Source: Halopseudomonas pelagia | Lineage (GTDB): Bacteria; Pseudomonadota; Gammaproteobacteria; Pseudomonadales; Pseudomonadaceae | NCBI RefSeq assembly: GCF_009497895.1 | Contig: NZ_CP033116.1 | Coordinates: 3,782,001-3,846,000 of the forward strand | Direction of reading: 5' to 3' | DNA: 64,000 bases | Shown here: positions 1-12,272 of the stretch, in pieces | Layout: the number at the start of each line of letters is the position of its first letter | Numbering within the stretch: position 1 is the stretch's first letter | Notes under the pieces: generated by a model | Databases searched by the model: none | What the model was told of the DNA's origin: nothing | The model's input: the letters and a program-made list of their open reading frames with translations, nothing else | Program-made: the position numbers and the translations under genes

Positions 1-2296
1 AATCACTTTTACCAGCAGCGTCAGAGCTGAGTGCAACACTACGCCCGGCTTCAACACTGATCAGATCTACCTTCTGAAAGCCGCGTGGCAACTTGTTGCC
101 ACGTCGGCCACGCTCACCCCGGTAGTGCTCCAGATCAGCCGGTTTGAGCGTTAGAGTGCGCTTACCAGCGGTCAGTACCAAGTTGGCATCAGCGGTCAGC
201 AACGCCAGACCCAGCAAAAACTCCTCACGGGTTTTGACTCGAGCCGAGGGTAAAGAGAGTATTTTATTGCCTTTGCCTTTGGCCAACTGGGGCAGATCAG
301 CTAGCGGAAACACCAACAGCCGCCCTTCGTTCGAGATCGCCACTACCAAATCCGTTTTCTGATCGCTGACCACCAATGGCGAAATGACTTTGCCGCCCTC
401 AGGCAGACTTATCAGCGCTTTACCGTTCTTGTTCTTGGCAAGCAAATCGCTGCCCTGGACGACGAACCCGTAGCCTGCGTCGGAAGCCAGCAAATACATG
501 GCCTGCTCGTCGGGCATCAGGATACTTTCGAAGCCAGCACCCGGCGGGGGACTGAGGCGACCGGTCAAGGGCTCGCCCTGACCACGCGCCGAAGGCAAGG
601 TATGCGCCAGCAGCGAATAGCTGCGACCTGTCGAATCGATCACCACTACCTGCTGATTGGAGCGGCCACTTGCCTGTCCTTGAAAAGCATCACCCGCTTT
701 GTATGCCAACGCACGACCATCTACATCATGACCCTTGGCGCAACGTATCCAACCTTTCTCCGAGAGCACGACGGTGACCGGCTCGGAGGGCAGTAGTTCG
801 GTTTCGGACAGCGCACGTGCTTCGCTACGCTCGACCAAGGGCGATCGGCGATCATCACCGTAGGTTTCTGCATCGGCGATCAGCTCATCGCGCACCAGAT
901 TGCGCAGCAGTTTTTCGCTACCCAGCACCGCTTGCAGCTTGTCGCGCTCCTCTTCCAGCAAGTCCTGTTCGGCGCGAATCTTCATCTCTTCGATGCGTGC
1001 CAACTGGCGCAGGCGCGTGTCGAGAATATAGTCTGCCTGCAGCTCGCTAAGGCCAAAACGCGACATCAACTCGGCCCGCGGATGCTCCTCGGTACGGATG
1101 ATATGAATCACTTCATCCAGGTTCAGCCAGGCAATCTGCAAACCTTCCAACAGGTGCAGGCGGGCCAACACCTTATCCAGCCGATACTGCAGGCGCCGCC
1201 GGACAGTCGAGATCCGAAAGCCCAGCCATTCGCTGATCAACCCGCGCAGATCCTTGACGGACGGACGGCCATCGGTACCGATCACGTTCATGTTGACCCG
1301 GTAACTGTGCTCCAACTCGGTAGTGGCGAACAGATGTTGCATCAGCTCTTCGGGATCAACCCGGTTGGAACGCGGCACTATAACGATGCGGGTCGGGTTT
1401 TCATGATCCGACTCATCTCGCAGGTCCGCCACCATTGGCAGTTTCTTGGCCTGCATCTGCGCGGCAATCTGCTCCAGCACCTTTGAGCCGGAGACCTGAT
1501 GTGGCAGCGCGGTAACGACGATGTCGCCCTCCTCGCGCACCCATACAGCGCGGCTGCGCACCGAGCCTTTACCGGTGGCGTACAGCTTCAACAGTTCACT
1601 GCGCGGAGTAATGATTTCCGCCTCGGTGGGGTAGTCCGGCCCCTGGATATGCTCCATCAGCTCATCCAGTCCAGCGCCTGGATCATCCAGCAAGCGCACA
1701 CAGGCCGCAGCCACTTCACGCAGGTTGTGCGGGGGAATATCGGTGGCCATGCCCACGGCTATACCCGTAGTGCCGTTCAGCAGAAGATTGGGCAGGCGCG
1801 CCGGCAGCACCATGGGTTCATCCATGGTGCCATCAAAGTTTGGCTGCCAGTCGACCGTACCCTGACCTACCTCGGCCAGCAGCACTTCGCTGTAACGGGC
1901 CAGGCGCGCCTCGGTATAACGCATGGCCGCAAAAGACTTGGGATCATCCGGCGCACCCCAGTTGCCCTGGCCGTCTACCAGGGGGTAGCGGTAGGAAAAC
2001 GGCTGAGCCATCAGCACCATGGCTTCGTAACAGGCCGAGTCACCATGGGGGTGGTATTTGCCCAGCACGTCACCAATGGTTCTGGCCGACTTCTTGTGCT
2101 TGGAAGTAGCTGACAGACCCAATTCGCTCATGGCGTAAATGATTCGCCGCTGTACCGGCTTGAGACCATCGCCGATATGCGGCAGAGCCCGGTCCATGAT
2201 CACGTACATGGAATAGTTGAGATAGGCCTCCTCGGTGAAGGACGACAGCGCGCGGCGCTCCACCCCATCCATACTCAGATCCAGACTGTCACTCAT
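1..2296 (-). CDS. parC: DNA topoisomerase IV subunit A (3' end cut by window edge)
   Basis: ParC is the DNA-breaking subunit of topoisomerase IV, which decatenates daughter chromosomes together with ParE (encoded just upstream here). About 765 codons are visible and the frame is still open at base 1; since the family is about 750 residues long, only a few C-terminal codons should be missing. The start at 2296 has a GAGG six bases upstream, whereas the in-frame ATG at 2302 touches that site. The helix-turn region reads [12 protein letters not shown], with Ser87 and Glu91 at the positions where quinolone-resistance changes usually arise, so this looks like the sensitive form. The catalytic tyrosine is Y127 in AAMRYTE. 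The C-terminal beta-pinwheel region follows. Confidence 0.95.
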   Translation of the reverse strand, partial: MSDSLDLSMDGVERRALSSFTEEAYLNYSMYVIMDRALPHIGDGLKPVQRRIIYAMSELGLSATSKHKKSARTIGDVLGKYHPHGDSACYEAMVLMAQPFSYRYPLVDGQGNWGAPDDPKSFAAMRYTEARLARYSEVLLAEVGQGTVDWQPNFDGTMDEPMVLPARLPNLLLNGTTGIAVGMATDIPPHNLREVAAACVRLLDDPGAGLDELMEHIQGPDYPTEAEIITPRSELLKLYATGKGSVRSRAVWVREEGDIVVTALPHQVSGSKVLEQIAAQMQAKKLPMVADLRDESDHENPTRIVIVPRSNRVDPEELMQHLFATTELEHSYRVNMNVIGTDGRPSVKDLRGLISEWLGFRISTVRRRLQYRLDKVLARLHLLEGLQIAWLNLDEVIHIIRTEEHPRAELMSRFGLSELQADYILDTRLRQLARIEEMKIRAEQDLLEEERDKLQAVLGSEKLLRNLVRDELIADAETYGDDRRSPLVERSEARALSETELLPSEPVTVVLSEKGWIRCAKGHDVDGRALAYKAGDAFQGQASGRSNQQVVVIDSTGRSYSLLAHTLPSARGQGEPLTGRLSPPPGAGFESILMPDEQAMYLLASDAGYGFVVQGSDLLAKNKNGKALISLPEGGKVISPLVVSDQKTDLVVAISNEGRLLVFPLADLPQLAKGKGNKILSLPSARVKTREEFLLGLALLTADANLVLTAGKRTLTLKPADLEHYRGERGRRGNKLPRGFQKVDLISVEAGRSVALSSDAAGKSD

Positions 2297-2334
2297 ACTC
2301 ATCCTCTATTTCATGGTCTGTCAGGGTGATTTGT

Positions 2335-2853
2335 TCAGGGATACTGCCGCAAGATCAGCTCACCGCCCTGCTGACTGAATTCCAGTTGCTGCAGGGCACT
2401 CATGCCCAGCAAAATATCGTCGCCACCCATGCCTGGCACAATGCCTGCGTCTATATCCCGCAGGTGAATATCGCCCAGATCCAGCTGATCTATCGTGGTG
2501 GCATAACTGTCCGCTGTGCCATTGGCGGTGCTGACCTGAAAGCGCCTACCCTGCGGCAACTGCAGCCGTTGCGCCACTGCTGCCGGAATAGCGACGAAGC
2601 TGGCGCCCGTATCCAGCAGAAAGGTTACTTCCTGGCCATTGATCTGGCCGTTAAGCAAATAATGCCCCTGCCGGTTAGCCAGCAGCCGTACCTCAATTGC
2701 ATCGCCGGACATCATTGATTCCGGGGCCTGATTGGGATTGCGTTTGCGTTCCTCTAAGCCGGAAAACCACTGCACAGCGAGCAGCAACCCGATCACCCAG
2801 GCCAGGATCATCATCACTTTACCCATGCGCTGGGTGGATGGCGACTCGCTCAT
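2335..2853 (-). CDS. Membrane-anchored retropepsin-like aspartic protease (TIGR02281-type)
   Basis: This 172-residue protein has one N-terminal membrane segment (about residues 13-30, rich in I, L, V and W). A periplasmic domain follows, carrying the single-copy aspartic protease motif LLDTGASFVAIP with catalytic D81. One DTGA motif per chain implies a retropepsin-like homodimer. It lies between parE and parC on the same strand, 34 bases after parE, the place where Pseudomonas relatives carry a protein of this clan-AA family. The substrate is unknown. The family call rests on the motif, length and position. Confidence 0.8.
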   Translation of the reverse strand: MSESPSTQRMGKVMMILAWVIGLLLAVQWFSGLEERKRNPNQAPESMMSGDAIEVRLLANRQGHYLLNGQINGQEVTFLLDTGASFVAIPAAVAQRLQLPQGRRFQVSTANGTADSYATTIDQLDLGDIHLRDIDAGIVPGMGGDDILLGMSALQQLEFSQQGGELILRQYP

Positions 2854-2887
2854 GCGGTTTCCTTGGAATGGCGCAGCAGATCTGTAA

Positions 2888-4783
2888 TCAGAGCAGTACC
2901 TCGGCCAGGTCGCCCTTGCTTTCCAACCAGGCTTTGCGGTCAGGTGCGCGCTTCTTCGCCAGCAACATGTCCATCAGAGCTTCGGTACCTGGCATATCGT
3001 CGATGGTCAGTTGCACCAGCCGGCGGGTATCCGGCGCCATGGTGGTTTCACGCAGCTGCAGCGGGTTCATCTCACCCAGCCCTTTAAAGCGGGTCACCTG
3101 GATCTTGCCGCGCTTGCCTTCGGCTTCGATGCGATCGAGGATGCCCTGCTTCTCGGCATCATCCAGCGCGTAAAACAACTCCTTGCCCACATCGATCCGG
3201 TAGAGCGGCGGCATTGCTACAAACACATGCCCTGCGGCTACCAGTGGTTGAAAGTGCTTCACAAACAACGCGCAAAGCAAGGTGGCAATGTGCAGGCCGT
3301 CAGAGTCGGCGTCTGCCAGAATGCAGATCTTGCCATAACGCAGTTGCAGCAGATCCGGCGAGCCTGGATCGACGCCAATGGCTACGGCGATGTCGTGTAC
3401 TTCCTGCGAGCCCAGCACTTCGCCGGAGTCGACCTCCCAGGTATTCAGGATCTTGCCGCGCAGCGGCATGACCGCCTGAAATTCCTTGTCGCGCGCCTGC
3501 TTGGCGCTGCCGCCAGCCGAATCACCCTCGACCAGAAACAGCTCGGAGCGGCGGCTGTCCTGCCCAGCGCAATCGGCCAATTTGCCCGGCAGCGCCGGGC
3601 CTTGAGTGATGCGCTTGCGCTCGATTTTCTTGCCGGCCTTGAGACGCCGACCGGCATGATTGATCGCCAACTCGGCAATCTGCAGGCCGATTTCGGCATG
3701 CTGATTCAGCCACAGACTGAAAGCATCCTTGACCACACCGGAAACAAACGCAGCGGATTCACGGGAAGAAAGCCGCTCCTTGGTCTGCCCGGAGAACTGC
3801 GCTTCGGCCATTTTCAGCGAGAGCACGTAACTGACGCGCTCCCAGACGTCCTCCGGCGCCAGCTTGACGCCGCGCGGTAACAGATTGCGAAACTCGCAGA
3901 ACTCCCGGATCGCCTCAAGCAACCCGGCGCGCAGACCGTTGACGTGGGTACCGCCCTGGGCAGTGGGGATCAGGTTGACATAGCTCTCCTGAATCAGATC
4001 GCCGCCTTCGGGTAACCAGAGGACGGCCCAGTCCACAGTTTCCTGGCGCGCCTTGAGTGCGCCAGTAAAGGGCTCTTCCGGCAGCTTGGGCCATTCGGCG
4101 CAGGCGTCCATCAGGTAGTCGCGCAGGCCGTCTTCATAGAGCCAGGTGTGCTGTTCTCCGGACTGGCGGTCATCAAATTCCACCTTCAGGCCCGGACACA
4201 AAACCGCCTTGGCCTTGAGCAGGTGTTTCAGACGGCTGATGCTGAATTTGGGCGAGTCGAAATAGCTGGAGTCTGGCCAAAAGGTCACGGTAGTACCGGT
4301 ATTACGCTTACCCACCGTGCCAACCACTTCCAGCTCGCTGACTTTTTCCCCGTGCTCGAAGGCCATCGCATATTCCTGGCCGTCGCGGCGCACGCGCACA
4401 TTGACCCGCAAAGACAGCGCATTGACCACCGAAATACCCACGCCGTGCAGCCCGCCGGAAAACATATAGTTCTTGCTGGAAAATTTGCCGCCGGCGTGCA
4501 GCCGGGTGAAGATCAGTTCAACCCCGGATACGCCCTCTTCGGCATGCATGTCGACCGGCATACCCCGGCCGTCGTCGGAGACCTCCAACGCATTGTCCTG
4601 ATGCAAAATGACCGAAATGCAGCGTGCATGCCCGGCCAGCGCCTCATCGACGCTGTTGTCGATAACTTCCTGCGCCAGGTGATTGGGGCGCGTAGTGTCG
4701 GTGTACATGCCCGGGCGGCGGCGCACCGGATCCAGACCACTGAGGACTTCCAGTGCATCGGCGTTATAAGTCGATTGGGACAT
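2888..4783 (-). CDS. parE: DNA topoisomerase IV subunit B
   Basis: This is the ATPase subunit that pairs with ParC. Its 631 residues are the usual length for the type II topoisomerase B subunit. The N-terminal GHKL ATPase has EVIDNSVDEA (catalytic Glu and Mg-binding Asn near residue 43), DGRGMPVD and the GLHGVGISVVNAL ATP lid. The TOPRIM domain shows EGDSAGGSAKQARD near residue 417 and DADSDGLHI near 495. It is transcribed in the direction of the protease gene and parC, so the three may share a transcript. No esterase gene (yqiA) sits between it and cpdA, unlike many relatives. Confidence 0.96.
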   Translation of the reverse strand: MSQSTYNADALEVLSGLDPVRRRPGMYTDTTRPNHLAQEVIDNSVDEALAGHARCISVILHQDNALEVSDDGRGMPVDMHAEEGVSGVELIFTRLHAGGKFSSKNYMFSGGLHGVGISVVNALSLRVNVRVRRDGQEYAMAFEHGEKVSELEVVGTVGKRNTGTTVTFWPDSSYFDSPKFSISRLKHLLKAKAVLCPGLKVEFDDRQSGEQHTWLYEDGLRDYLMDACAEWPKLPEEPFTGALKARQETVDWAVLWLPEGGDLIQESYVNLIPTAQGGTHVNGLRAGLLEAIREFCEFRNLLPRGVKLAPEDVWERVSYVLSLKMAEAQFSGQTKERLSSRESAAFVSGVVKDAFSLWLNQHAEIGLQIAELAINHAGRRLKAGKKIERKRITQGPALPGKLADCAGQDSRRSELFLVEGDSAGGSAKQARDKEFQAVMPLRGKILNTWEVDSGEVLGSQEVHDIAVAIGVDPGSPDLLQLRYGKICILADADSDGLHIATLLCALFVKHFQPLVAAGHVFVAMPPLYRIDVGKELFYALDDAEKQGILDRIEAEGKRGKIQVTRFKGLGEMNPLQLRETTMAPDTRRLVQLTIDDMPGTEALMDMLLAKKRAPDRKAWLESKGDLAEVLL

Positions 4784-4960
4784 AAGCTGTCTGGTTTTCC
4801 TTGATTCCGGGGGTGCAGGGGTATGTCGGTCCTAGCTTACAGCAGCGGTCAGCGTGGAGGCGCTTGAATGTTGGCTGGCGGCACCGACCGACTGTGCTGA
4901 CCGACTGCGCTGAATAGTATCTGCCTTGCCCCGGCCGTGCCAATGCCCATGCGCAGCAGA

Positions 4961-5773
4961 TCAGTACCCGGTCGCACCGGGGTCAGGCAGGAAACGGCCC
5001 TCGGCAAGCCGAGATACAGCGGTTTCAACCTGCCCATCATCGAACAAACGCAACCAGCGGTAGCCCGGCGCCCGTTCATCGGTAGCAAAATTTTCACTGT
5101 GCGCGGCGAACTGGACGCAGGTTGAGGGCGAAGCCAGCATTCGCACATGGCCAAGTTGTTGGTCGAAGTGCTGATGAATATGCCCCCAGAGCACCAGCCT
5201 GATCCTTGCATCAACCTCCAGCCTGTTAAGTAGCTCAGGTGCATTCAGCAAGCCCAGCGGATCCATCCAGCCGCAGCCAATGGGCACTGGATGATGATGC
5301 AGACACACCATGACAAACCGCTCACCCGCCCCTGCCAAAGCCCGATCAAGGACAGCCAGTTCCGCCGCGGCCAGATGGCCCGCCACCGCGCCGGGGATGT
5401 TGGAATTCAACAACACGATGCGCCAATTCCCCAGGTCAACCCACTCGCAACTGAAACCCGATGCCTCGCCCAGCTGCTGCATCAGCTCGGCGTTGTCGTG
5501 ATTGCCGGCGATCCAATGGCATGGAGCCGGCAAGCGCTGCATGGCATGCGAAAATCGCTGATAGGCTGCCGCGCTGCCATCCTGAGCGATATCACCCGTG
5601 GCCAGTACCAGATCCATGCTCGGCACCTCGTCCAGCACCAGGTCAATCACTGCCTGCAAGCTGGCGTGTGTATCCAGCCCCAGCAAGTCGGCATCGGGAT
5701 CGGCATAAAGATGGCTGTCTGTCAGTTGCACGACGCAGACGTGATCTGCTTGCATTGTTAGCGGTGACGCCAT
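4961..5773 (-). CDS. cpdA: 3',5'-cyclic-AMP phosphodiesterase
   Basis: CpdA hydrolyses cAMP to AMP and so lowers the signal that activates Crp/Vfr. The calcineurin-type metallophosphoesterase motifs appear in order: D19-x-H21 (TDSH), GD at residues 60-61, GNHD at 90-93, then VCLHHHPVP and GHIHQ. I chose the ATG at 5773 (AGGAG about ten bases upstream, giving 270 residues); a TTG at 5803 and an ATG at 5755 are also in frame. The gene follows the DUF1249 gene and nudF on the same strand, as in the enterobacterial and Pseudomonas nudF clusters. Confidence 0.9.
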   Translation of the reverse strand: MASPLTMQADHVCVVQLTDSHLYADPDADLLGLDTHASLQAVIDLVLDEVPSMDLVLATGDIAQDGSAAAYQRFSHAMQRLPAPCHWIAGNHDNAELMQQLGEASGFSCEWVDLGNWRIVLLNSNIPGAVAGHLAAAELAVLDRALAGAGERFVMVCLHHHPVPIGCGWMDPLGLLNAPELLNRLEVDARIRLVLWGHIHQHFDQQLGHVRMLASPSTCVQFAAHSENFATDERAPGYRWLRLFDDGQVETAVSRLAEGRFLPDPGATGY

Positions 5774-5883
5774 CGATCGCCTGCTCCTGGCCACTTTGTT
5801 CAAGATCTATAATCGCAACTGGATTGCAGAGAATCCAGCGACTGCATCACAGCTGACGCACGCCAATATCGTGCTCGGCTATT

Positions 5884-6339
5884 TCAGCGCTGGATAATAA
5901 CAGGATGAGCACTCTGACCATACCGCTGGCAATAGCCCAGCCACTCGCCAAGAAACTGATTGAGCTGAAACTTTTCGTCCGGCTGGAGCATCTGCTCATT
6001 GGGGTAGGGGTACACGCCGCGAAAACGCCGGCGATTATACGCGGCGACCACTTCTGCCATGCCGGCGTCATGGTACAGGCGTACTTCCATGCTCGGTGGG
6101 GACATCCACTCATGTTCACGCTGATGAATCAGCTGCAGGGTTGAGGTGTAGCGACAACGCTCCAACACCCTCATTTGCAAGACCTGCTGCTGGCCATCCT
6201 GGGCCTCGACATGCAAACGATGCTCACTGTGATCGTGCATACCCGGCATCAACTTCAACAATCGCCAATAATTGGTTTCACAGACGGTTTGCAGACCGAT
6301 CAGATCAACTCGATAGCGCGGCTTGCGTTGGGCGATCAT
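5884..6339 (-). CDS. DUF1249 family protein (YqiB-like)
   Basis: A 151-residue cytosolic protein of the DUF1249/YqiB family, with no assigned biochemical function. The ATG at 6339 overlaps the nudF stop in an ATGA junction, so translation is probably coupled; the open frame extends further upstream, but this start is the one that fits. Family-like features are the opening RYRVDLIGLQ, the aromatic core TNYWRLLKLMPG and the C-terminal stretch KFQLNQFLGEWL. There are no membrane segments or metal motifs. Its fixed place between nudF and cpdA suggests a link to nucleotide or cAMP metabolism, which is inference only. Confidence 0.85.
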   Translation of the reverse strand: MIAQRKPRYRVDLIGLQTVCETNYWRLLKLMPGMHDHSEHRLHVEAQDGQQQVLQMRVLERCRYTSTLQLIHQREHEWMSPPSMEVRLYHDAGMAEVVAAYNRRRFRGVYPYPNEQMLQPDEKFQLNQFLGEWLGYCQRYGQSAHPVIIQR

Positions 6340-6953
6340 GACTGCGCCCCGGCTTGAGCCTGCAAGCGCTCGGCATTCATCGTCAGCCACTGCAGCGCAA
6401 TAATGCTGGCCGCATTATCGATCAAACCCTGCTGCATGGCGTCGATCGCATCAAGCCGCGACCAGCAGCTGACGCGAATATCCTCGCCTTCTTCCAACAG
6501 CCCATGTATTCCTCCGGCCCCTCGGCTATCAACCAGCGCACAATACAGATGCACTTGTTCGTCACTGCCGCCAGGGGAAGGGAAGTAGCGTGTAATGGGT
6601 AACAGCTCCCGCAGCGTCAAACCCGCCTCTTCCTGCGCTTCTCGATGAGCCACCTCCTCAGGCGACTCATCCTTGTCAATCAGCCCGGCTACCAATTCCA
6701 GCAACCAGGGCCGGTCACTTTTCTCCAGCGCGCCAATGCGTATCTGTTCAATCAACACGACCTGATCTTCCCAAGGATCATAAGGCAGAACGCAGACCGC
6801 ATCCGGGCGGACAAATAACTCGCGCCGCAGCTCTGGCCCCCAACCGCCGTTGAACAACCGATGACGCAACGTCAGCACATCAAGCCGGTAAAAGCCCTTG
6901 AATCCAGGCTCCCGGCGGATGATTTCAACGTCGTTACGGGAAAAAATGCTCAA
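6336..6953 (-). CDS. nudF: ADP-ribose pyrophosphatase (Nudix hydrolase)
   Basis: NudF splits ADP-ribose into AMP and ribose-5-phosphate, removing a reactive by-product of NAD turnover. The 205-residue protein holds a full Nudix box from G90 to L112 (GLIDKDESPEE, then REAQEEAGL), with the REXXEE metal-binding glutamates intact. The N-terminal strand region carries the ELFVRPDAV and LIEQIRIGA segments typical of the dimeric ADP-ribose branch. It heads the nudF-DUF1249-cpdA run, with a 4-base overlap into the next gene. It could prefer another nucleotide-sugar substrate, but length and context fit NudF well. Confidence 0.92.
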   Translation of the reverse strand: MSIFSRNDVEIIRREPGFKGFYRLDVLTLRHRLFNGGWGPELRRELFVRPDAVCVLPYDPWEDQVVLIEQIRIGALEKSDRPWLLELVAGLIDKDESPEEVAHREAQEEAGLTLRELLPITRYFPSPGGSDEQVHLYCALVDSRGAGGIHGLLEEGEDIRVSCWSRLDAIDAMQQGLIDNAASIIALQWLTMNAERLQAQAGAQS

Positions 6954-7043
6954 ATCGTGCTGCCCTCACAGATGGCCGAGTTTGCTTACTGGAATTGAAT
7001 ACAGCTATTAAACTCGCACACCTGCCAGGGCCACGGCAAGACT

Positions 7044-9311
<2,268 letters not shown>

Positions 9312-10766
9312 ATGCTGCGCCCCCTGTTTGTCGCCGTTTTACTGGCCGGCTTGTCCAGCCACGCCATGGCCAAGACCGATCTTCTCACCGTCTACCAGGA
9401 AGCACTGGCCAACAGCGCTGACCTGGCCGCCGCCGAAGCCGATGCGCTCGCCCGTCAGGAAGTACTGCCCCAGACTCGCGCACTGCTGCTGCCCAATATC
9501 GGTCTGGGTGCTGGCGTGGCACGTGAAGAGATCGACGTGGATGGCGCCGGAAACGACACCTACACCACTGACTACTACCAGGCCAGCCTGACCCAGCCAC
9601 TCTTTCGCGCCGACCGCTGGTTCAATTATCAGGCAGCCAAATCGCTGAGCAAGCAGGCGCAACTGGAGTTTTCCGCGACCCAGCAAGCGCTGATCCTGGA
9701 AGTGGCCGAAGCCTATTTCAACGTACTGCGAGCGTCTGACAATCTGGCAACTGCCCGGGCCGAAGAAGATGCCTTCGAACGCCAACTGGATCAGGCGCGT
9801 GAGCGCTTTGACGTAGGTCTTTCAGCACGCACCGATGTTCTGGAAGCGTTGGCCGGTTATGACAGCGCGCGTGCGGCCCGGCTGACGGCAAAAACCAATC
9901 TGGACGTCAGTTACCAGGCGCTGACCCGCCTGACCGATAGCGACTATCAAGAGCTGATGGGCATGAGTCATGATTTGCCGATTCTGCCGCCGATGCCGAG
10001 CAATCTGCAGCAATGGGTGGATACTGCTGCAGCCCAGAACCTGAACCTGCAAGCTACGCGTTACGCTATCACCAGTGCGTCGGATACGCTGCGCAGCAGC
10101 CGTTCAGCCTACGCCCCTTCTGTTGATGCCTTTGTGCGCTACAACAACAGTGGTGGTGGCGCCGAATTTGGCAACCAGGGAGCCGGGGTTGGCGTTGGAC
10201 AACAGGGCAATGGCGACACCGAACTCACCAGCTTTGGCGTCGAGCTGACCATGCCGCTCTACACTGGTGGTGCCACCAGTTCAGGTGTTCGCGAATCAGG
10301 TTATCGGCTAACTCAGGCCGAGCGAAATAGTGAAGCGCAGCTGCGGCGGGTGGTCGAAAGCACTCGCAACCTGTACCGCACCGTCACATCGAGCGTGGAA
10401 GAAGTTGAAGCCCGCCGCCAAGCGATCATCTCCAGCAAGGCCGCCTTGGACGCCACCCAGACCGGCTACGAAGTAGGCACCCGGAATGTCGTCGATGTGC
10501 TGGAAGCGCAGCGCAACTTGTTCCGCGCGGTACGTGATTACAATACCGTGCGCTATAACTACATCATCGACAACCTAAGCCTCAAGCAGGCGGCCGGCAC
10601 GCTGAGCCCGGAAGATCTGGTTGACTTGTCACGCTGGCTGAACCCGGATTACGACCCGGACCGCGACTTCATACCGCCCTTTACTGAAGAGGAAGCGCAA
10701 CGCATGTCCCTGGGTCGCCAATCAGCCCCGGGGCAGGAAGAAACACGCATGCGCAGCTCATTCTAA
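9312..10766 (+). CDS. tolC: TolC-family outer membrane channel
   Basis: This 484-residue outer-membrane factor forms the trimeric exit duct for efflux pumps or type I secretion. The start at 9312 has AAGGA upstream and gives a clear signal peptide (MLRPLFVAVLLAGLSSHAMA, then KTD). The mature protein has two repeats of the family, with LTVYQEALANSADL at the first helix and the ERFDVGLSARTDVLEA and YEVGTRNVVDVLEAQRNLF pair marking the internal duplication. A glycine- and asparagine-rich insert (about residues 282-305) probably forms an extracellular or equatorial loop. Its position beside thiC matches the TolC homologue of P. aeruginosa. No pump partner is adjacent. Confidence 0.92.
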   Translation: MLRPLFVAVLLAGLSSHAMAKTDLLTVYQEALANSADLAAAEADALARQEVLPQTRALLLPNIGLGAGVAREEIDVDGAGNDTYTTDYYQASLTQPLFRADRWFNYQAAKSLSKQAQLEFSATQQALILEVAEAYFNVLRASDNLATARAEEDAFERQLDQARERFDVGLSARTDVLEALAGYDSARAARLTAKTNLDVSYQALTRLTDSDYQELMGMSHDLPILPPMPSNLQQWVDTAAAQNLNLQATRYAITSASDTLRSSRSAYAPSVDAFVRYNNSGGGAEFGNQGAGVGVGQQGNGDTELTSFGVELTMPLYTGGATSSGVRESGYRLTQAERNSEAQLRRVVESTRNLYRTVTSSVEEVEARRQAIISSKAALDATQTGYEVGTRNVVDVLEAQRNLFRAVRDYNTVRYNYIIDNLSLKQAAGTLSPEDLVDLSRWLNPDYDPDRDFIPPFTEEEAQRMSLGRQSAPGQEETRMRSSF

Positions 10767-10794
10767 GCAATTTAGTTTAACGATTGCGCCACCC

Positions 10795-10823
10795 AAAACA
10801 CCGGGCATGCCCGGTGTTTTTTT
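10795..10823. terminator. Rho-independent terminator between convergent tolC and waaA
   Basis: A perfect 26-base palindrome (AAAACACCGGGCA and its complement) is followed on the plus strand by a run of seven T. The symmetric A run on the left means it can stop both the tolC and waaA transcripts. Confidence 0.9.
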
Positions 10824-10887
10824 ATCTGCAGTTTGATGTTTCTGGCATGAAGGGTTCCGGCATGAAAGGCTCCAGCATGGTCAGCGT

Positions 10888-12147
10888 TCATTTGAGCTGC
10901 TGCGCAATGCCGTGCAGCAGACGTTCAAGCGCACCCTGATTGTTCTGCACCACCGTTTGCCCGGCAGTACCAGCGCGACGCGCTTCGACTGGTTGCTCCA
11001 ACCATTTGACTACCGCAGCAGCCAGGGTTTTGGCGTCGCGCACCTGACGCAGCGCGCCGGCACCCTCAAGCAGCTCACTGATCTCGGCGAAATTATAGCG
11101 GTGCGGGCCCGAGATGATCGGCAATCCCAGCGCAGCCGGTTCAAGATAATTATGCCCTCCATTGGCTACCAGAGAGCCGCCAACAAAAGCGACATCGGCA
11201 CAGCTGTAGAGCATCATCAACTCGCCCATGCTGTCGCCTAGAAATACCTGATCGGTGTGCGCAGCAATCGCTCCTGAGCTACGGCGCACCACAGGCATGC
11301 CCGCCGCTTCGACCAATTCAGCCGCGCTGTTGAAACGCTCTGGATGCCGCGGCACCAAGATCAACAAGGCCTCTGGCACAGAGACCAGCACCTGTTTATG
11401 TGCCGCCAGCACCTGTTCATCTTCGCCGGCATGGGTGCTGGCTGCGATCCAGACCGGTCGTTCGCCCCAGCTGCTGCGTAACTGCACTGCCTGCTCGCGA
11501 GCAAGGGGGTCAGGCTGCAGATCAAACTTGATGCTGCCGGTGATGAGCATCGAATCTTCTTTGACCCCCAGGCGCTTGAAACGCAGCGCCTCGGCCTGCG
11601 TCTGTACTGCCACCCAGTCGAGTGCTGCAAACATCGGCTCGACCAGCCAACTGATGCGCCGGTAGCCCCTCGCCGAGCGCTCCGAGAGCCGAGCATTGGC
11701 CAGCACCATGGGCACACCTGCCGCTTTGGCTTCATGCACCAGGTTTGGCCAGAGTTCGGTTTCCATGATAATACCGATACGCGGCTGCAAGCGGCTGACA
11801 AAGCGCCGCTGCAAGCCAGGCAGGTCATAAGGCAGATAGGCGTGCCCGACCTTGTCATCAAACAGTTTGCGGATTTGCTCCGAACCTGTGGGTGTCATGC
11901 AGCTGATGGTGATCGGCAACTCCGGGTAGCGCTGCATCAACTGCCGCACCAGCGGTGCCGAAGCGATCGCCTCGCCCACCGATACGGCGTGAATCCAGAT
12001 GCCACCTGGGCGCAGGTCACCGCCGAAAGCAAATCGTTCATGCCAACGCCGTGCATAGGCTGGCGCCTTGCGGGCACGATACAACAGACGCAACAACACC
12101 AGCGGCATGCACAGGATAAAGATGAGGCTGTAGAGCGTACGTGACAT
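10888..12147 (-). CDS. waaA: 3-deoxy-D-manno-octulosonic acid (Kdo) transferase
   Basis: WaaA is a GT30 inner-membrane enzyme that adds Kdo residues from CMP-Kdo to the lipid A precursor, the first step of core assembly. The 419 residues start with one membrane anchor (TLYSLIFILCMPLVLLRLLY), then the family hallmark GGIWIHAVSVGEAIA with the catalytic-base region. METELWPN, HPERF, FVGGSLVANGGHN and EPAALGLPII follow, the last contacting the nucleotide sugar. The ATG at 12147 has GAGGAA seven bases upstream. Whether it adds one or two Kdo residues cannot be read from the sequence. Confidence 0.96.
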   Translation of the reverse strand: MSRTLYSLIFILCMPLVLLRLLYRARKAPAYARRWHERFAFGGDLRPGGIWIHAVSVGEAIASAPLVRQLMQRYPELPITISCMTPTGSEQIRKLFDDKVGHAYLPYDLPGLQRRFVSRLQPRIGIIMETELWPNLVHEAKAAGVPMVLANARLSERSARGYRRISWLVEPMFAALDWVAVQTQAEALRFKRLGVKEDSMLITGSIKFDLQPDPLAREQAVQLRSSWGERPVWIAASTHAGEDEQVLAAHKQVLVSVPEALLILVPRHPERFNSAAELVEAAGMPVVRRSSGAIAAHTDQVFLGDSMGELMMLYSCADVAFVGGSLVANGGHNYLEPAALGLPIISGPHRYNFAEISELLEGAGALRQVRDAKTLAAAVVKWLEQPVEARRAGTAGQTVVQNNQGALERLLHGIAQQLK

Positions 12148-12212
12148 GAGAGTTCCTCGGGAAACGATCAACAACAGGACACCCCCTTTGGGTGCGACTC
12201 ATAGTAGCAGAT

Positions 12213-12242
12213 GTGACCGCGAGCACCGGCAGTGTCTATACT
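12213..12242 (+). promoter_or_regulatory. Candidate sigma-70 promoter for the FAD oxidoreductase gene
   Basis: TATACT (12237-12242) lies 18 bases after GTGACC (12213-12218), which matches the -35 consensus at four of six positions. It sits 30 bases before the ATG at 12273. Found by eye, so moderate to low confidence. Confidence 0.4.
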
Positions 12243-12272
12243 AGGGCTCTTTCTGCAAAAGCATCGGAGCTT

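Noticed and set aside
932..2113. Plus-strand open frames of 184 and 204 codons
   Set aside because: They are antisense to parC, whose motifs are certain; their translations have no domain-like pattern.
3011..3880. Plus-strand frame of 289 codons
   Set aside because: Antisense shadow of parE in G+C-rich DNA.
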